64,000 nt of DNA from PNON01 sp964387025 (lineage in GTDB: Bacteria > Chloroflexota > Anaerolineae > Anaerolineales > Anaerolineaceae): NCBI GenBank assembly GCA_964387025.1, contig CAYLUZ010000006.1, positions 1-64,000 on the forward strand, in the 5' to 3' direction. Shown here one piece after another: positions 18,647 through 27,470 of the stretch. The stretch's first letter is position 1. The number at the start of each line of letters is the position of its first letter. The notes below the pieces were generated by a model, which saw nothing but the letters and a program-made list of their open reading frames with translations, was not told the origin of the DNA and made no database searches. The position numbers and the translations under genes are program-made.

Positions 18647-19368
18647 TGTCTCTCTCCGAAAATTAATGTCCCAATTCTAATCATGGTTGCGCCTTCTTCT
18701 ATAGCAATCCTAAAATCCTGACTTGTTCCCATCGATAATTCTGATAAATGCAAGTTCAAGTTTTCGTCATTGATTTTTTCCATCAATAATCTCAAACCAC
18801 TAAAATATTGCCTGCTTTCCTCAGCCTGTTGCGTGATAGGTGGCATTATCATCAACCCTTTGATGATCAGCTTACTTAATTTGGATATCTCTGCTATATC
18901 AGAAATGAATATATCATACTCTTCAGAATTACTTACCCGATAACCATTTTTTGTCTCTTCCCGACCCAAATTTACTTCGATGAGAACGATCAGACTTCGG
19001 TCAGTCTCCTCCCCTCTTCTTTGCAATCGTTCAGCCACTTTCAAACTATCCAGAGAATGAGCATAATCAAAATGATCCATTACCATGTTCGCTTTCCTGG
19101 ATTGGATATGCCCGATCATATGCCATTTGATTAAGGACGACTCTTCTATCTCCGGTAGTTTAGGAATTAGCATTTCTGGATAATTTTCTGCAAAATGACA
19201 GGCTCCAGCTTTTATTGCTGCATTAATCTTTTGGACTGGTTGGTATTTCGCGACAAGCACTGGTGAAATTCCACCTAACTCCCTACCACATCGGATGGCG
19301 GCTGCAGCGATGTCGTCTTTAAGGCGCAGGTAATTATCCCTGACTAGTTGTTCAATTTTAGTTTTCAT
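18637..19368 (-). CDS. yggS: YggS/PROSC pyridoxal-phosphate homeostasis protein
   Basis: Binds pyridoxal 5'-phosphate and buffers the free vitamin B6 pool; it has an alanine-racemase-like barrel but no known catalysis. The 243 residues include the lysine expected to bind PLP in LVAKYQPVQKI (about residue 41), WHMIGHIQSRKA, the SLDSLKVAERL region and the phosphate-binding C-terminal run MGTSQDFRIAIEEGATMIRIG. The usual GMSxD motif reads GTSQD here, a mild change. It overlaps pgeF by 11 bases and yggT by 10, so the three are translated together. Confidence 0.93.
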   Translation of the reverse strand: MKTKIEQLVRDNYLRLKDDIAAAAIRCGRELGGISPVLVAKYQPVQKINAAIKAGACHFAENYPEMLIPKLPEIEESSLIKWHMIGHIQSRKANMVMDHFDYAHSLDSLKVAERLQRRGEETDRSLIVLIEVNLGREETKNGYRVSNSEEYDIFISDIAEISKLSKLIIKGLMIMPPITQQAEESRQYFSGLRLLMEKINDENLNLHLSELSMGTSQDFRIAIEEGATMIRIGTLIFGERQWQ

Positions 19369-20155
19369 AGAGGTCGATCAACTTAATGAAAGCACCAAAT
19401 CTACCCGTAGCGCCATTTTCACCACGGTGGGAAAACCAGTTCTCATTTTCGCAGACTGTACAGGTTTCCGAATTCTCCACTTGACGAACCCCTGCCCGAA
19501 ATAATTGAATTTCATTGCATTTTTTCAAGTCTATATGAATGTTCCCATCCACAAATGATGAAGCATCTTGAATTTGATCGCCAATATCTAATTGAATTGC
19601 ATCCTTTACTTCATGACCAACCGGGTAATGCTTTAGACAGATTGCTGGTCCGATTGCTGCCAAAAGCTCACCTGGTATGGAGTTAAATCGGGTTTGCATA
19701 GCATTAACCAGCAATCCAGCAACATTTTTTGAAGTGCCCTGCCAACCAGCATGAGCTATTCCAATTGTTTTCTTAGTTGGATCAAAAATGAATATTGGAA
19801 CACAATCAGCAAAACGCATAAATAAAGCTAATCCAGGTTCATCAGAAATTATTATGTCTGCTTTAACATGTGGTTGGTCAACAGACCGCGGTTGGTTCGA
19901 ATAAACCCAATCCGAGCTATGCACCTGCCAAACGTCAAAGATCTTATTGGGTGAAAGGTTCAAAGCTTTTATTACTCTTCTTTTATTTTCGAGGACATGG
20001 TCAGGATCATCTCCTACAGTTCCACCAAGGTTCAAAGATGACCATGGAACAGATGAAACACCCCCTTTCCTGGTTATTACTTCGGCCTGGATCGGATGGC
20101 TTGAGAACAGATCAAAAGAGAAAGACAGAATACCGTCATTCCATGAGGGGATCAT
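19358..20155 (-). CDS. pgeF: PgeF, laccase-domain purine nucleoside phosphorylase / peptidoglycan editing factor
   Basis: Member of the YfiH/DUF152 family. Family members show purine nucleoside phosphorylase or adenosine deaminase activity and, in E. coli, remove a wrongly inserted residue from peptidoglycan precursors. The Cys-His-His metal/active site is complete: VWQVHSSD, RFADCVPIF and GIAHAGWQGT. About 265 residues. The ATG at 20155 is preferred; a TTG 27 bases upstream is possible and would overlap the preceding gene by 20 bases. It is followed by yggS in an overlapping arrangement, a common pairing. Confidence 0.88.
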   Translation of the reverse strand: MIPSWNDGILSFSFDLFSSHPIQAEVITRKGGVSSVPWSSLNLGGTVGDDPDHVLENKRRVIKALNLSPNKIFDVWQVHSSDWVYSNQPRSVDQPHVKADIIISDEPGLALFMRFADCVPIFIFDPTKKTIGIAHAGWQGTSKNVAGLLVNAMQTRFNSIPGELLAAIGPAICLKHYPVGHEVKDAIQLDIGDQIQDASSFVDGNIHIDLKKCNEIQLFRAGVRQVENSETCTVCENENWFSHRGENGATGRFGAFIKLIDLYEN

Positions 20156-20162
20156 ACAATTA

Positions 20163-21140
20163 TTAATTACCCCCGAGTGCAAATTTCTTCTTTAATGCTT
20201 TTCTGCTATCTAGCATCGTCTCTTCTATCAAAGGAAAACCATACCATGCTGTTGTAATTCCAAATAACGCCCCAGTCAATGTCCGTAACAATGGTGTACT
20301 TTCTCTTAACGGTAACCAGGTAATACCCGTGTTTATCAGGCTTGGTAGTTGTGATACTCCATCCAATCCGATAGGGATTATCCCTGCAATTATCCATATA
20401 TACCACGGCAGTGATTTAAGTTTTTTACTGGTTATAGAAAATAAAAGACCGAAGGCGAGAATTCCTGCATAAATGGCTACATCTCTTTCGCAGAATGCCA
20501 CCTTGTATCCGACGGTCTCATCGCCGTTGAATGCTTTTGCAGCAAGTACGTCATGGCTGTCGAGACCTGTGGCTTGCTCAAAGGAAAATTGATTACTCAA
20601 TCCTGCAATTTCGCGTGGATATGCTGATTGTTCTCCAAATAAAAACCATGATCTATAGGCTAATTGGTGACAAAGCGGGCTATAGATTTTATATATCACC
20701 CTGGCAGGAAGTACAGCACCAAATTTTTCAAAAACCGGAGCTAGAAAAGGAAGTCCAACAAATATAATAAGGATGGTATTTAATACGAACATATAATGAT
20801 TTGTTAACCAAAAAGAGAATCGATCTGCTTTTGTGATCATTCGAGCAGATTCCAGTTTTTCCTGATATTTTGGATCATTCTCCATCAGTCTATTTTGGCG
20901 ATCTTGAGCTGTTTTTAATAGGATATATATTTCCTCTGCTTTATATGGATAGAACAGATGATATGGTCCGGTTTCGATAACCGGAGCTTTATTGATGTAA
21001 GCCTTATATACTTCTGGATCGTCGGTTATATCAATTACAGTTAATTTATGCGGGATTTCATCCTGGATTTTTATAAGTTGATCCAGTATTATTTGCGTAT
21101 CTTCTTTATTTTGTGCTGCATAAACAAAAACAGTGATCAT
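20163..21140 (-). CDS. Thioredoxin-fold domain fused to a DUF2085 membrane domain
   Basis: 325 residues in two parts. Residues 1-80 look like a glutaredoxin-like fold (MITVFVYAAQ strand, then APVIETGPYHLF with the cis-proline position at Pro53) but lack the CxxC pair. Residues 110-325 are a multi-pass DUF2085 domain with its hallmark Cys157-His-Gln in SPLCHQLAYRSW and Cys217-Glu-Arg-Asp220. The biochemical role of DUF2085 is unknown. The conserved Cys/His/Asp set suggests metal or redox chemistry at the membrane. The ATG has an AAAGGA ribosome binding site, 9 bases after ccdA. Confidence 0.75.
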   Translation of the reverse strand: MITVFVYAAQNKEDTQIILDQLIKIQDEIPHKLTVIDITDDPEVYKAYINKAPVIETGPYHLFYPYKAEEIYILLKTAQDRQNRLMENDPKYQEKLESARMITKADRFSFWLTNHYMFVLNTILIIFVGLPFLAPVFEKFGAVLPARVIYKIYSPLCHQLAYRSWFLFGEQSAYPREIAGLSNQFSFEQATGLDSHDVLAAKAFNGDETVGYKVAFCERDVAIYAGILAFGLLFSITSKKLKSLPWYIWIIAGIIPIGLDGVSQLPSLINTGITWLPLRESTPLLRTLTGALFGITTAWYGFPLIEETMLDSRKALKKKFALGGN

Positions 21141-21149
21141 AAAGTCCTT

Positions 21150-21869
21150 TTATAATCCTAGATTAAAGAAATTTCCATATTGAGCAAGAATGGCAAAAGT
21201 ACCTGCAAAAAGCATAATTCCAACAATGATCAAAATGACTCCCATAATAATTTCAATAATATGCAAGGTTTTCTTAAATCTTACAAGAATAGTTGATACC
21301 CAGGACACTCCAAAAGCTGCAAGCAAAAAGGGAATACCAAGTCCAATGGAATAAGCCCCCAATAAACTTATCCCCTGCCAATTATCTCCACTATTCATGG
21401 CAATTGTTAATATGGATGCAAAAACAGGACCCAGACATGGCGACCATCCAGCTGAAAAGAAAACGCCCATCAAAAAGGAACCCAAATATCCAGCATTTTC
21501 TTTTACTGGTGTTTTGTACCTGAGATCATATTCAAGAAATCTAAAACGGAAAATCCCCGTCATATGAATTCCGAATAGAATGATTACCAAACCCCCAACT
21601 TTTGCTAATATATCCCGAATGCCATAAAGCCAACCGCCCAGTATAGAAAATGTTAATCCTAACAGTACAAAAATGATGCTAAAACCAAGAATAAATGCAA
21701 AACCATGGCCAAGCGTGCTCCATCTTTGTCTTGTTGAAATACTTTCTCCTTCATGAATTATTGTTCTGCCGCCTAAATAACCGATATAAGCAGGAACCAA
21801 TGGAAATACACATGGTGATAAAAAGCTGGCTAGTCCTGCCAGAAATGCTAATCCGATGGTTACATCCAC
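21150..21869 (-). CDS. ccdA: CcdA/DsbD-type thiol-disulfide electron carrier
   Basis: Carries reducing equivalents across the membrane from cytoplasmic thioredoxin to extracytoplasmic thiol proteins, for cytochrome c maturation or other disulfide reduction. The 239 residues have six or more membrane segments and both redox cysteines in their conserved settings: FLSPCVFPLVPAYIGYLGG (residue 20) and AGWSPCLGPVFASIL (about 143). No cytochrome c haem-lyase genes or separate thioredoxin lie nearby, so the acceptor is not clear. The DUF2085/thioredoxin-fold gene immediately downstream may be a partner. It lies 12 bases downstream of the L,D-transpeptidase gene. Confidence 0.92.
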   Translation of the reverse strand: MDVTIGLAFLAGLASFLSPCVFPLVPAYIGYLGGRTIIHEGESISTRQRWSTLGHGFAFILGFSIIFVLLGLTFSILGGWLYGIRDILAKVGGLVIILFGIHMTGIFRFRFLEYDLRYKTPVKENAGYLGSFLMGVFFSAGWSPCLGPVFASILTIAMNSGDNWQGISLLGAYSIGLGIPFLLAAFGVSWVSTILVRFKKTLHIIEIIMGVILIIVGIMLFAGTFAILAQYGNFFNLGL

Positions 21870-21881
21870 AATAAAATTCCT

Positions 21882-22991
21882 TTATTCCACCTGGACTGTC
21901 ACCCGGTCGGATGCATTCATTCCCTTGATCTCAAGATCTCCAGGAACATATTCAACGTGAGGCAGGGTCCACCGCCAGATCCATTTTGCATCATCTGGAA
22001 GACAATTTACACACCCATGGGATCTGGCCTTACCAAATTCATTATGCCAGTATGCTGCATGGACGGCTGCACCTTCTGATGTAAACATAGTTACCCATCC
22101 AATACCTGATGTATCAAAAGCTTCTCCCTTGGATGCGTTGGCACTCATATGCAGGGAAACCAATTTCCATCGGATGGGATGATCCCCAGGTGGAGTACTC
22201 CATCCGTCCGAAAGGTTTGGTCCTGTAGAAACCCGGCAAAAAAATACCTCGCGGCCATTTTCAAAAGCAGATAGGGTTTGTCGGGCAAGGTTTACAATAA
22301 TTTTCTTATCTTCAACCTCCGGGCTAAGAATGGTCATTTCGTCAGGTGTCACTAATTTGCATGCTTCTGCTTTTGCAAAAAAATAATCAGGCAGGCTGCC
22401 TTTTTTTTCAGATAATCTGTACAAAATTTGTCCATTGGCATCCTGGCTGATGTTATCGCACCAAAATACCTGTCCATAATATATTCTTGGTTTCAGAACT
22501 GTACGCAGCCAGTATCCGCTGGGAGGTTGGGTAAGAATTAGATCAATGACTGGCACTGTTACTTCGACCCACATGCCGGGTTCAGAGCCGTATGCCGGTA
22601 ATTCTGTAATTGGTGCATTCAGAATATTTTTTACCGGTTGAAGGTGAGCACCATAGATATATCCCTGGTCGGTCTCCACCCATCGTTGATTAAAATCAGA
22701 ATAATCCAATGTTGAGGCTACAACTTCTTTTACCCATGGCACTACATCGTCACGATACATTACTCTTGCTGTTGGACTATTAATACTTGGTTTTACCTTG
22801 AATTCAAAAGGTGCACCCTCGCCGCCGGTGCATAGACGTCCCAATCTTTCAAAATTAGGAATTTCCACCTGCTGGGTGAATTGTCTGGATGGTTTAATTA
22901 AAACCGTTCCAGCCACAGCACCAAGTGAGGTTTTTAGAAAGTTCCTTCTATTAATGAGATAAATATTGTCCATATTATTAAGATAATCCAT
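21882..22991 (-). CDS. Tat-exported L,D-transpeptidase (YkuD domain)
   Basis: Probably forms 3-3 cross-links in peptidoglycan or attaches proteins to it. The N-terminus carries a twin-arginine signal: Arg15-Arg16 in NRRNFLKTSLGAVAGTV. The YkuD catalytic motif is intact at the C-terminus as SHGCVN with Cys327. The upstream conserved histidine region is HAAYWHNEF. A long middle part (about 80-230) is not recognised and may be a substrate or wall-binding region. 369 residues; the start could also be the ATG six codons later, which leaves the signal intact. Export through Tat suggests the enzyme folds before export, which is unusual for this family. Confidence 0.88.
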   Translation of the reverse strand: MDYLNNMDNIYLINRRNFLKTSLGAVAGTVLIKPSRQFTQQVEIPNFERLGRLCTGGEGAPFEFKVKPSINSPTARVMYRDDVVPWVKEVVASTLDYSDFNQRWVETDQGYIYGAHLQPVKNILNAPITELPAYGSEPGMWVEVTVPVIDLILTQPPSGYWLRTVLKPRIYYGQVFWCDNISQDANGQILYRLSEKKGSLPDYFFAKAEACKLVTPDEMTILSPEVEDKKIIVNLARQTLSAFENGREVFFCRVSTGPNLSDGWSTPPGDHPIRWKLVSLHMSANASKGEAFDTSGIGWVTMFTSEGAAVHAAYWHNEFGKARSHGCVNCLPDDAKWIWRWTLPHVEYVPGDLEIKGMNASDRVTVQVE

Positions 22992-23004
22992 CCAGTAATT
23001 ATTG

Positions 23005-24549
23005 TCAACTTTGAAAATCAGACATTTCCAATTTCGCTTTATAAATTAATTCAAATACTTTTTCAATATCCTGCCCCCAACAACGGTCATTTGCCTGATA
23101 TGGAACGATTTTACGGATTTGATTATGGATATCAGCTATTGATTTACTGACTAACGCATCCGGTTTCATTCTAAGTCGAAGGTCAAGAGCTCTGGTTGCT
23201 GTAAAAAGTTCTATCGCAATGATTTGCCAGCAATTCTTTAATACCCTGCTGGTGTGCCGGGCAGCAGTCATTGAATTAGCATTATGATCTTCCTGGTCCC
23301 CGGATGTAGGAAGTGAATGAACTGAATCTGGAGTGGATAATGTTTGATTTTCCAGAACCAAAGATGCAGCAGTATATTGAGGCATCATTAATCCTGAGTT
23401 TAGCCCTGCAGCATTTTGAGAATCAACAAGCATTGAAGGGAGACCATCATTCAGGTTGCCATCAGTCAAGCGGAAAATTCGTCTTTCTGAAATAGCTCCA
23501 ATTTCTGAAAGAGCTATGGTCAAATAATCCAGAGCGATCCCAATTGGTTCCCCATGGAAGTTGCCTCCAGATAATGCTACATCAGGACCGAATAAAAGAG
23601 GATTATCTGTAGCTGCATTGATCTCTCTTTCAATGATCTTCTTTACATGTTCAATCGCATCGAAAACAGCGCCATGAACCTGGGGGGCACATCTCAAACT
23701 ATATGCATCCTGTATTCGGCCAGAGCTATTGATCAAAGAGCTTCCCCTTATCAGGCTTAATACTTCTTCTGCACATTGTATTTGGCCGATCTGCCCACGT
23801 GCATTATGGATTCTTGGATCAAATGCTGCGGATAATCCTTGCAATGACTCAAGTGTCATAGCCAGGGAAATGTTTGCTATGTGATATAACCTCTCTGCAT
23901 CGTACACCGCCAATGCTCCAATTGATGCTGAGAATGTTGCACCATTATTGAGCGCAAGGCCTTCTTTTGGTCCCAGAATAATCCGGTTGATTCCTGCTGC
24001 CGCCATTGCCCACTTGCCTGGCATCACTTCCCCATTAAAAATCGCACATCCTGAGTCTTTCTCGTCATCAAATTTGTCAGTCGAAATAACTAGGGCGAGA
24101 TGAGAGAGAGGTCCAAGATCACCTGAAGATCCCATGGATCCCTGCGAAGGAACAACAGGTGTAACTCCTTTATTCAATAACTCAAGGAAGGTTTCAACAA
24201 TGACAGGTCTGACACCGGAAAATCCTTTCGCCAGTGTATTTGCCCTTACGAGCATGGCTGCCCGGACAACTTCCTCAGGGAGAGGATCCCCCATTCCAAC
24301 AGAATGGCTGAGGATTAGGTTCCTGCTCAGTGTTGCAGTATCTTCCCTGGATATCTTTTTATCAGAGAAAATCCCGAATCCAGTGTTGATACCATAGACA
24401 GGTCGTTCATCATTATTGATGCTTTCCACCCAGGCCCAGGATTCTTCCATCCTCGCTTTTGCTTGCGGGTCAAGTGTTACTGCTTCATTAAATCTGGCCA
24501 CTTTGACTACATCTTCAAGTGTAAGTTGATTCCCGTTAATTATTATCAT
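23005..24549 (-). CDS. hutH: Histidine ammonia-lyase family protein
   Basis: Converts L-histidine to urocanate and ammonia using the self-formed MIO group. The 514 residues match family length and order: the catalytic tyrosine in Tyr52-Gly-Ile-Asn with TGFG, SHSVGMGDPL, the MIO loop SQGSMGSSGDLGPLSH (residues 135-150), and the C-terminal GDQEDHNANSM. The MIO tripeptide reads Ser141-Ser-Gly rather than Ala-Ser-Gly. No hutU, hutI or hutG is in the window, so histidine degradation is not complete here; a related aromatic lyase or aminomutase is possible. It is in the middle of a close-packed operon, 7 bases before the lipid-kinase-like gene. Confidence 0.87.
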   Translation of the reverse strand: MIIINGNQLTLEDVVKVARFNEAVTLDPQAKARMEESWAWVESINNDERPVYGINTGFGIFSDKKISREDTATLSRNLILSHSVGMGDPLPEEVVRAAMLVRANTLAKGFSGVRPVIVETFLELLNKGVTPVVPSQGSMGSSGDLGPLSHLALVISTDKFDDEKDSGCAIFNGEVMPGKWAMAAAGINRIILGPKEGLALNNGATFSASIGALAVYDAERLYHIANISLAMTLESLQGLSAAFDPRIHNARGQIGQIQCAEEVLSLIRGSSLINSSGRIQDAYSLRCAPQVHGAVFDAIEHVKKIIEREINAATDNPLLFGPDVALSGGNFHGEPIGIALDYLTIALSEIGAISERRIFRLTDGNLNDGLPSMLVDSQNAAGLNSGLMMPQYTAASLVLENQTLSTPDSVHSLPTSGDQEDHNANSMTAARHTSRVLKNCWQIIAIELFTATRALDLRLRMKPDALVSKSIADIHNQIRKIVPYQANDRCWGQDIEKVFELIYKAKLEMSDFQS

Positions 24550-24556
24550 CCTGATC

Positions 24557-25267
24557 CTATATACTTACCAAAATTCCCATTATGATAGCTGTGATTGGTA
24601 CCGTAATATTATCCACATCAGACTTTGATATTGATTCTATCAGAGTTGATACCAGAGCAATGCTAAATAGTTTTATGATTATGAGGGGAAAACTGATCTT
24701 CAAAATTCCCAACGAATTAAAAATAATTAATACCAGCAGACTCAGTACCCCCCCCCCAATTAGCATGGCAAAACTACCCACCCAGGTCTTCTCTTTGGAC
24801 CACGGCAGTAAAGTCTTCCCAAATCGCTTACCGAATAAATCTGCCACTCCATCGCCGCCGCAAAGGATCATTAAGGCAACAATTCCAATCGGGGAGGTTT
24901 TCCAGAATAATAGAGTGACTGCGATAAATGCCAGGCCATAATAAAATGGTCCCTTAAGTAATTCTTTCTGCACACCACTTCTAGACATGGATTGAACAGA
25001 AGCTTTATCCCGAATTATCCCCAAACCTGCAAGGGCGAATTGAACTGTAGAAATTAATGGTACTACTGCAGCCAAAAACCTGGTTTCAATTCCTGCATCA
25101 AAAAGTATCCAGCACAAAACAAACAAGGGGCCAGTTCCAATATGGATTACTTTTCGACTAATAGTATTGGGGATCCAATTTTTTAATACTGCATAACCAA
25201 CAAAACGCAACCAGAGAACCGATAACAATAAGGTGATTACAAATGCAGCCAGGTTATTATGCAGCAT
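24557..25267 (-). CDS. Polyprenol/phytol/diacylglycerol kinase-like membrane protein
   Basis: 236 residues with six to seven membrane segments. The signature is in the cytoplasmic loop: MILCGGDGVADLFGKRFGK followed by KTWVGSFAM, as in CTP-using dolichol, phytol (VTE5) and Dgk1-type kinases and in the related CdsA fold. An N-terminal RKVIHIGTGPLF helix also fits. It is expected to phosphorylate an isoprenoid or lipid alcohol. The substrate cannot be read from sequence. It lies between smpB (9 bases) and hutH (7 bases). Confidence 0.75.
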   Translation of the reverse strand: MLHNNLAAFVITLLLSVLWLRFVGYAVLKNWIPNTISRKVIHIGTGPLFVLCWILFDAGIETRFLAAVVPLISTVQFALAGLGIIRDKASVQSMSRSGVQKELLKGPFYYGLAFIAVTLLFWKTSPIGIVALMILCGGDGVADLFGKRFGKTLLPWSKEKTWVGSFAMLIGGGVLSLLVLIIFNSLGILKISFPLIIIKLFSIALVSTLIESISKSDVDNITVPITAIIMGILVSI

Positions 25268-25276
25268 GGGTGACGG

Positions 25277-25732
25277 CTACCAATCTTTTCGGTTCATTTC
25301 TCGTTGAGATTCTCTAGCCATATCTCTTTGCGCGATAGTATCCCGTTTGTCAAAAAGTTTTTTCCCTTTTGCCAATGCAACTTCAACCTTGGCACGCCCT
25401 TCTTTTATATATACTTTTATTGGTACTATTGTTGTCCCTTTTAACCGAACTTGCTCAAAAAGTTTACGGATCTCCCTCTTATGGAGTAATAACCTTCTTG
25501 GTCGTAATGGATCGTGGTTGTATCGATTCGCAGGATTGTATGGAGCAATATGCGAATTCATCAACCAGGCTTCGCCTTCACGAATTTCTACATACGCTTC
25601 AGCGAGACTCATTTGTCCATTTTTGATGGATTTTATTTCTGACCCTTGCAAGGAAATACCAGCTTCAAAGTTCTCAAGAAGAAAATACTCAAAACTTGCT
25701 TTTCGATTCCTGGCAACGATCTTATCAGTCAT
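25277..25732 (-). CDS. smpB: SmpB, SsrA-binding protein
   Basis: Binds tmRNA and brings it to stalled ribosomes for trans-translation. The 151 residues carry the family marks: KASFEYFLLENFEAGI, LQGSEIKSIKNGQMSL, HIAPYNPANRYNHDPLRPRRLLLHKREI, and a basic C-terminal tail KKLFDKRDTIAQRDMARESQREM. No tmRNA gene was found in the window. The ATG at 25732 has no clear ribosome binding site, as for several internal genes of this operon. Confidence 0.97.
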   Translation of the reverse strand: MTDKIVARNRKASFEYFLLENFEAGISLQGSEIKSIKNGQMSLAEAYVEIREGEAWLMNSHIAPYNPANRYNHDPLRPRRLLLHKREIRKLFEQVRLKGTTIVPIKVYIKEGRAKVEVALAKGKKLFDKRDTIAQRDMARESQREMNRKDW

Positions 25733-25749
25733 GGGCTGATTCTAACATA

Positions 25750-27027
25750 TTAACCCTTCCAGAGAATCGCTGCTCCAGCACTTAATCTCAGTAATCCAAA
25801 TATGAAGAGTGCTACTGGTAATCCAACTATCTTACCGATTTCTGGTCCGGCTAAGCTCCCAATGAGCACAGCCGCATAAAATATTAAATAATATATTGCC
25901 AGGTAAGGAGGACGATTTTGTTCCGGAATTTTCTCAAGCAAGTAATTAATCAGTAATCCACCAACAAAAGCCCAAGCTAAACCACCACCCAGCGAGGCAA
26001 CCATATAAAGAATAACGCCGTTACTGAAAGCCATAATGCCAGGATAGACAGCCATTAAAATGGCTCCGATACCAACAATTGTCTTATTGCCATACCTTGT
26101 TGAAAGTTTTGATATCTGGGTGGATCCAAGAAAAACAGTAACAAAGAATAATCCAGTACCTATGCTGATGATATTATCTGACAAGTGCAAATTATTTACC
26201 CAGAAAACAGGAAAAACCGGAATGCATAAGTATTGGGCTATATGGAAAAAGAATAGTAATCCCATGACGGTATAGAAATGTCTATTTTCATTAATTTCCG
26301 GCCACTTAAACCGGTATAAGCTAACCAACCTGACGAAATAATTTCTCTTTTTCCCGGTGATTATCAATACTTCATCGGATTTCTCAGTTGAATTTTGTAA
26401 ATCTTTTCGTCGTCGGATAAGCAACCAGAGGTGCACGGAACTCATCATCGCTCCGATAAATCCAATTCCAAAAACAACCTGGTAATTGATTGGGAACACT
26501 ATTCTGATCAGTATCTGCCCCGATATAATAGTTGCCAGAATTGTTATAATGGCAAAAAGGGCATTCCTAACTCCAGCAACATAGCCTCGTAAATTGATCG
26601 GCACAGATTCTGCAAAGAGAGAATTGAATCCAATTTGTAATATTGTGCCCGGAATACTCATCACAAACGTTATGAGTAATAATAATTCGATTTGCGATTT
26701 ATCAATAAACAGCAAAGGAACGGGTACCCACAATAAATAGAATATTCTGTGGACAAATGAAGCATTGATCACTTTCAGATCTGAATTACCATGTTGCAGC
26801 CAGGTTCCAACGGGCAAGGTGAAAATTAAAGCGACAATGGCTGGTAAAGCGCCTAATAGCCCAATTTGTGTTCCGGTTGCTGATATTCTGGCAAAATAGA
26901 TGGTTATAAACGAAATCGAACTGCCATTTAATATCCCGAACCACAGAATATCCATGTAAAGATGATTAAAATCACTTCGGTATTCTTCAGGAACATTTTT
27001 GTTTAAATCCGGAAATTGAAATCTCAT
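25750..27027 (-). CDS. Major facilitator superfamily transporter
   Basis: 425 residues with about twelve membrane segments in two halves separated by a basic loop (RRRKDLQNSTEK, near residues 206-217). The region after segment 2, GTWLQHGNSDLKV, occupies the place of the usual loop 2-3 motif but is only loosely similar. No substrate can be inferred. It sits between mgsA (11 bases) and smpB (17 bases) in the same operon. Confidence 0.8.
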   Translation of the reverse strand: MRFQFPDLNKNVPEEYRSDFNHLYMDILWFGILNGSSISFITIYFARISATGTQIGLLGALPAIVALIFTLPVGTWLQHGNSDLKVINASFVHRIFYLLWVPVPLLFIDKSQIELLLLITFVMSIPGTILQIGFNSLFAESVPINLRGYVAGVRNALFAIITILATIISGQILIRIVFPINYQVVFGIGFIGAMMSSVHLWLLIRRRKDLQNSTEKSDEVLIITGKKRNYFVRLVSLYRFKWPEINENRHFYTVMGLLFFFHIAQYLCIPVFPVFWVNNLHLSDNIISIGTGLFFVTVFLGSTQISKLSTRYGNKTIVGIGAILMAVYPGIMAFSNGVILYMVASLGGGLAWAFVGGLLINYLLEKIPEQNRPPYLAIYYLIFYAAVLIGSLAGPEIGKIVGLPVALFIFGLLRLSAGAAILWKG

Positions 27028-27038
27028 CTATCGCTGCA

Positions 27039-27470
27039 CTATTCCAGGCTAATTGTTCTTTCGTAATCATCCTTCATCAAATGGGAAGAAATAATGAAAT
27101 CAGCGGTAGAACGATTGCTGGCAGTAGGAATATTGTATAGAACAGCAATCCTCAATAGAGCTTTCACATCCGGATCATGCGGTTGTGGGGTAAGGGGGTC
27201 CCAAAAGAAAATGAGGAAATCTATTTTCCCCTCTATGATCTTTGCTCCGATCTGCATGTCGCCACCGACTGGACCGCTTTTAAAACAGTGAACTTTTAGG
27301 CCTGTTTTCAGTTGAATAAGTTTTCCTGTAGATAAAGTAGCAAATAACTTATGTCCGTGGAGCGTTCCTTTATTGAATTTGACCCAATCAACTAGATCTT
27401 GCTTTTTCCGGTCATGTGCGATCAAAGCAATTCTTTTGTCGGGCATCATATTTAATATATTTTCGCTCAT
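27039..27470 (-). CDS. mgsA: Methylglyoxal synthase
   Basis: Turns dihydroxyacetone phosphate into methylglyoxal and phosphate, a bypass of lower glycolysis used when phosphate is scarce. The product is about 143 residues. Family motifs are present: RIALIAHDRKKQDL, the phosphate-binding GPVGGDMQIGAKI, FFWDPLTPQPHDPDVKALLR and IPTASNRSTADF. The ATG at 27470 is chosen because GGAG lies 10 bases upstream and it matches family length. A GTG 42 bases further upstream is in frame but adds residues the family lacks. It is the first gene of the twelve-gene minus-strand run ending in the DUF167 gene. Confidence 0.93.
   Translation of the reverse strand: MSENILNMMPDKRIALIAHDRKKQDLVDWVKFNKGTLHGHKLFATLSTGKLIQLKTGLKVHCFKSGPVGGDMQIGAKIIEGKIDFLIFFWDPLTPQPHDPDVKALLRIAVLYNIPTASNRSTADFIISSHLMKDDYERTISLE

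Noticed and set aside
23005..24549. A histidine utilisation operon
   Set aside because: Only hutH is present; neighbours are smpB, a lipid kinase-like gene and an L,D-transpeptidase.
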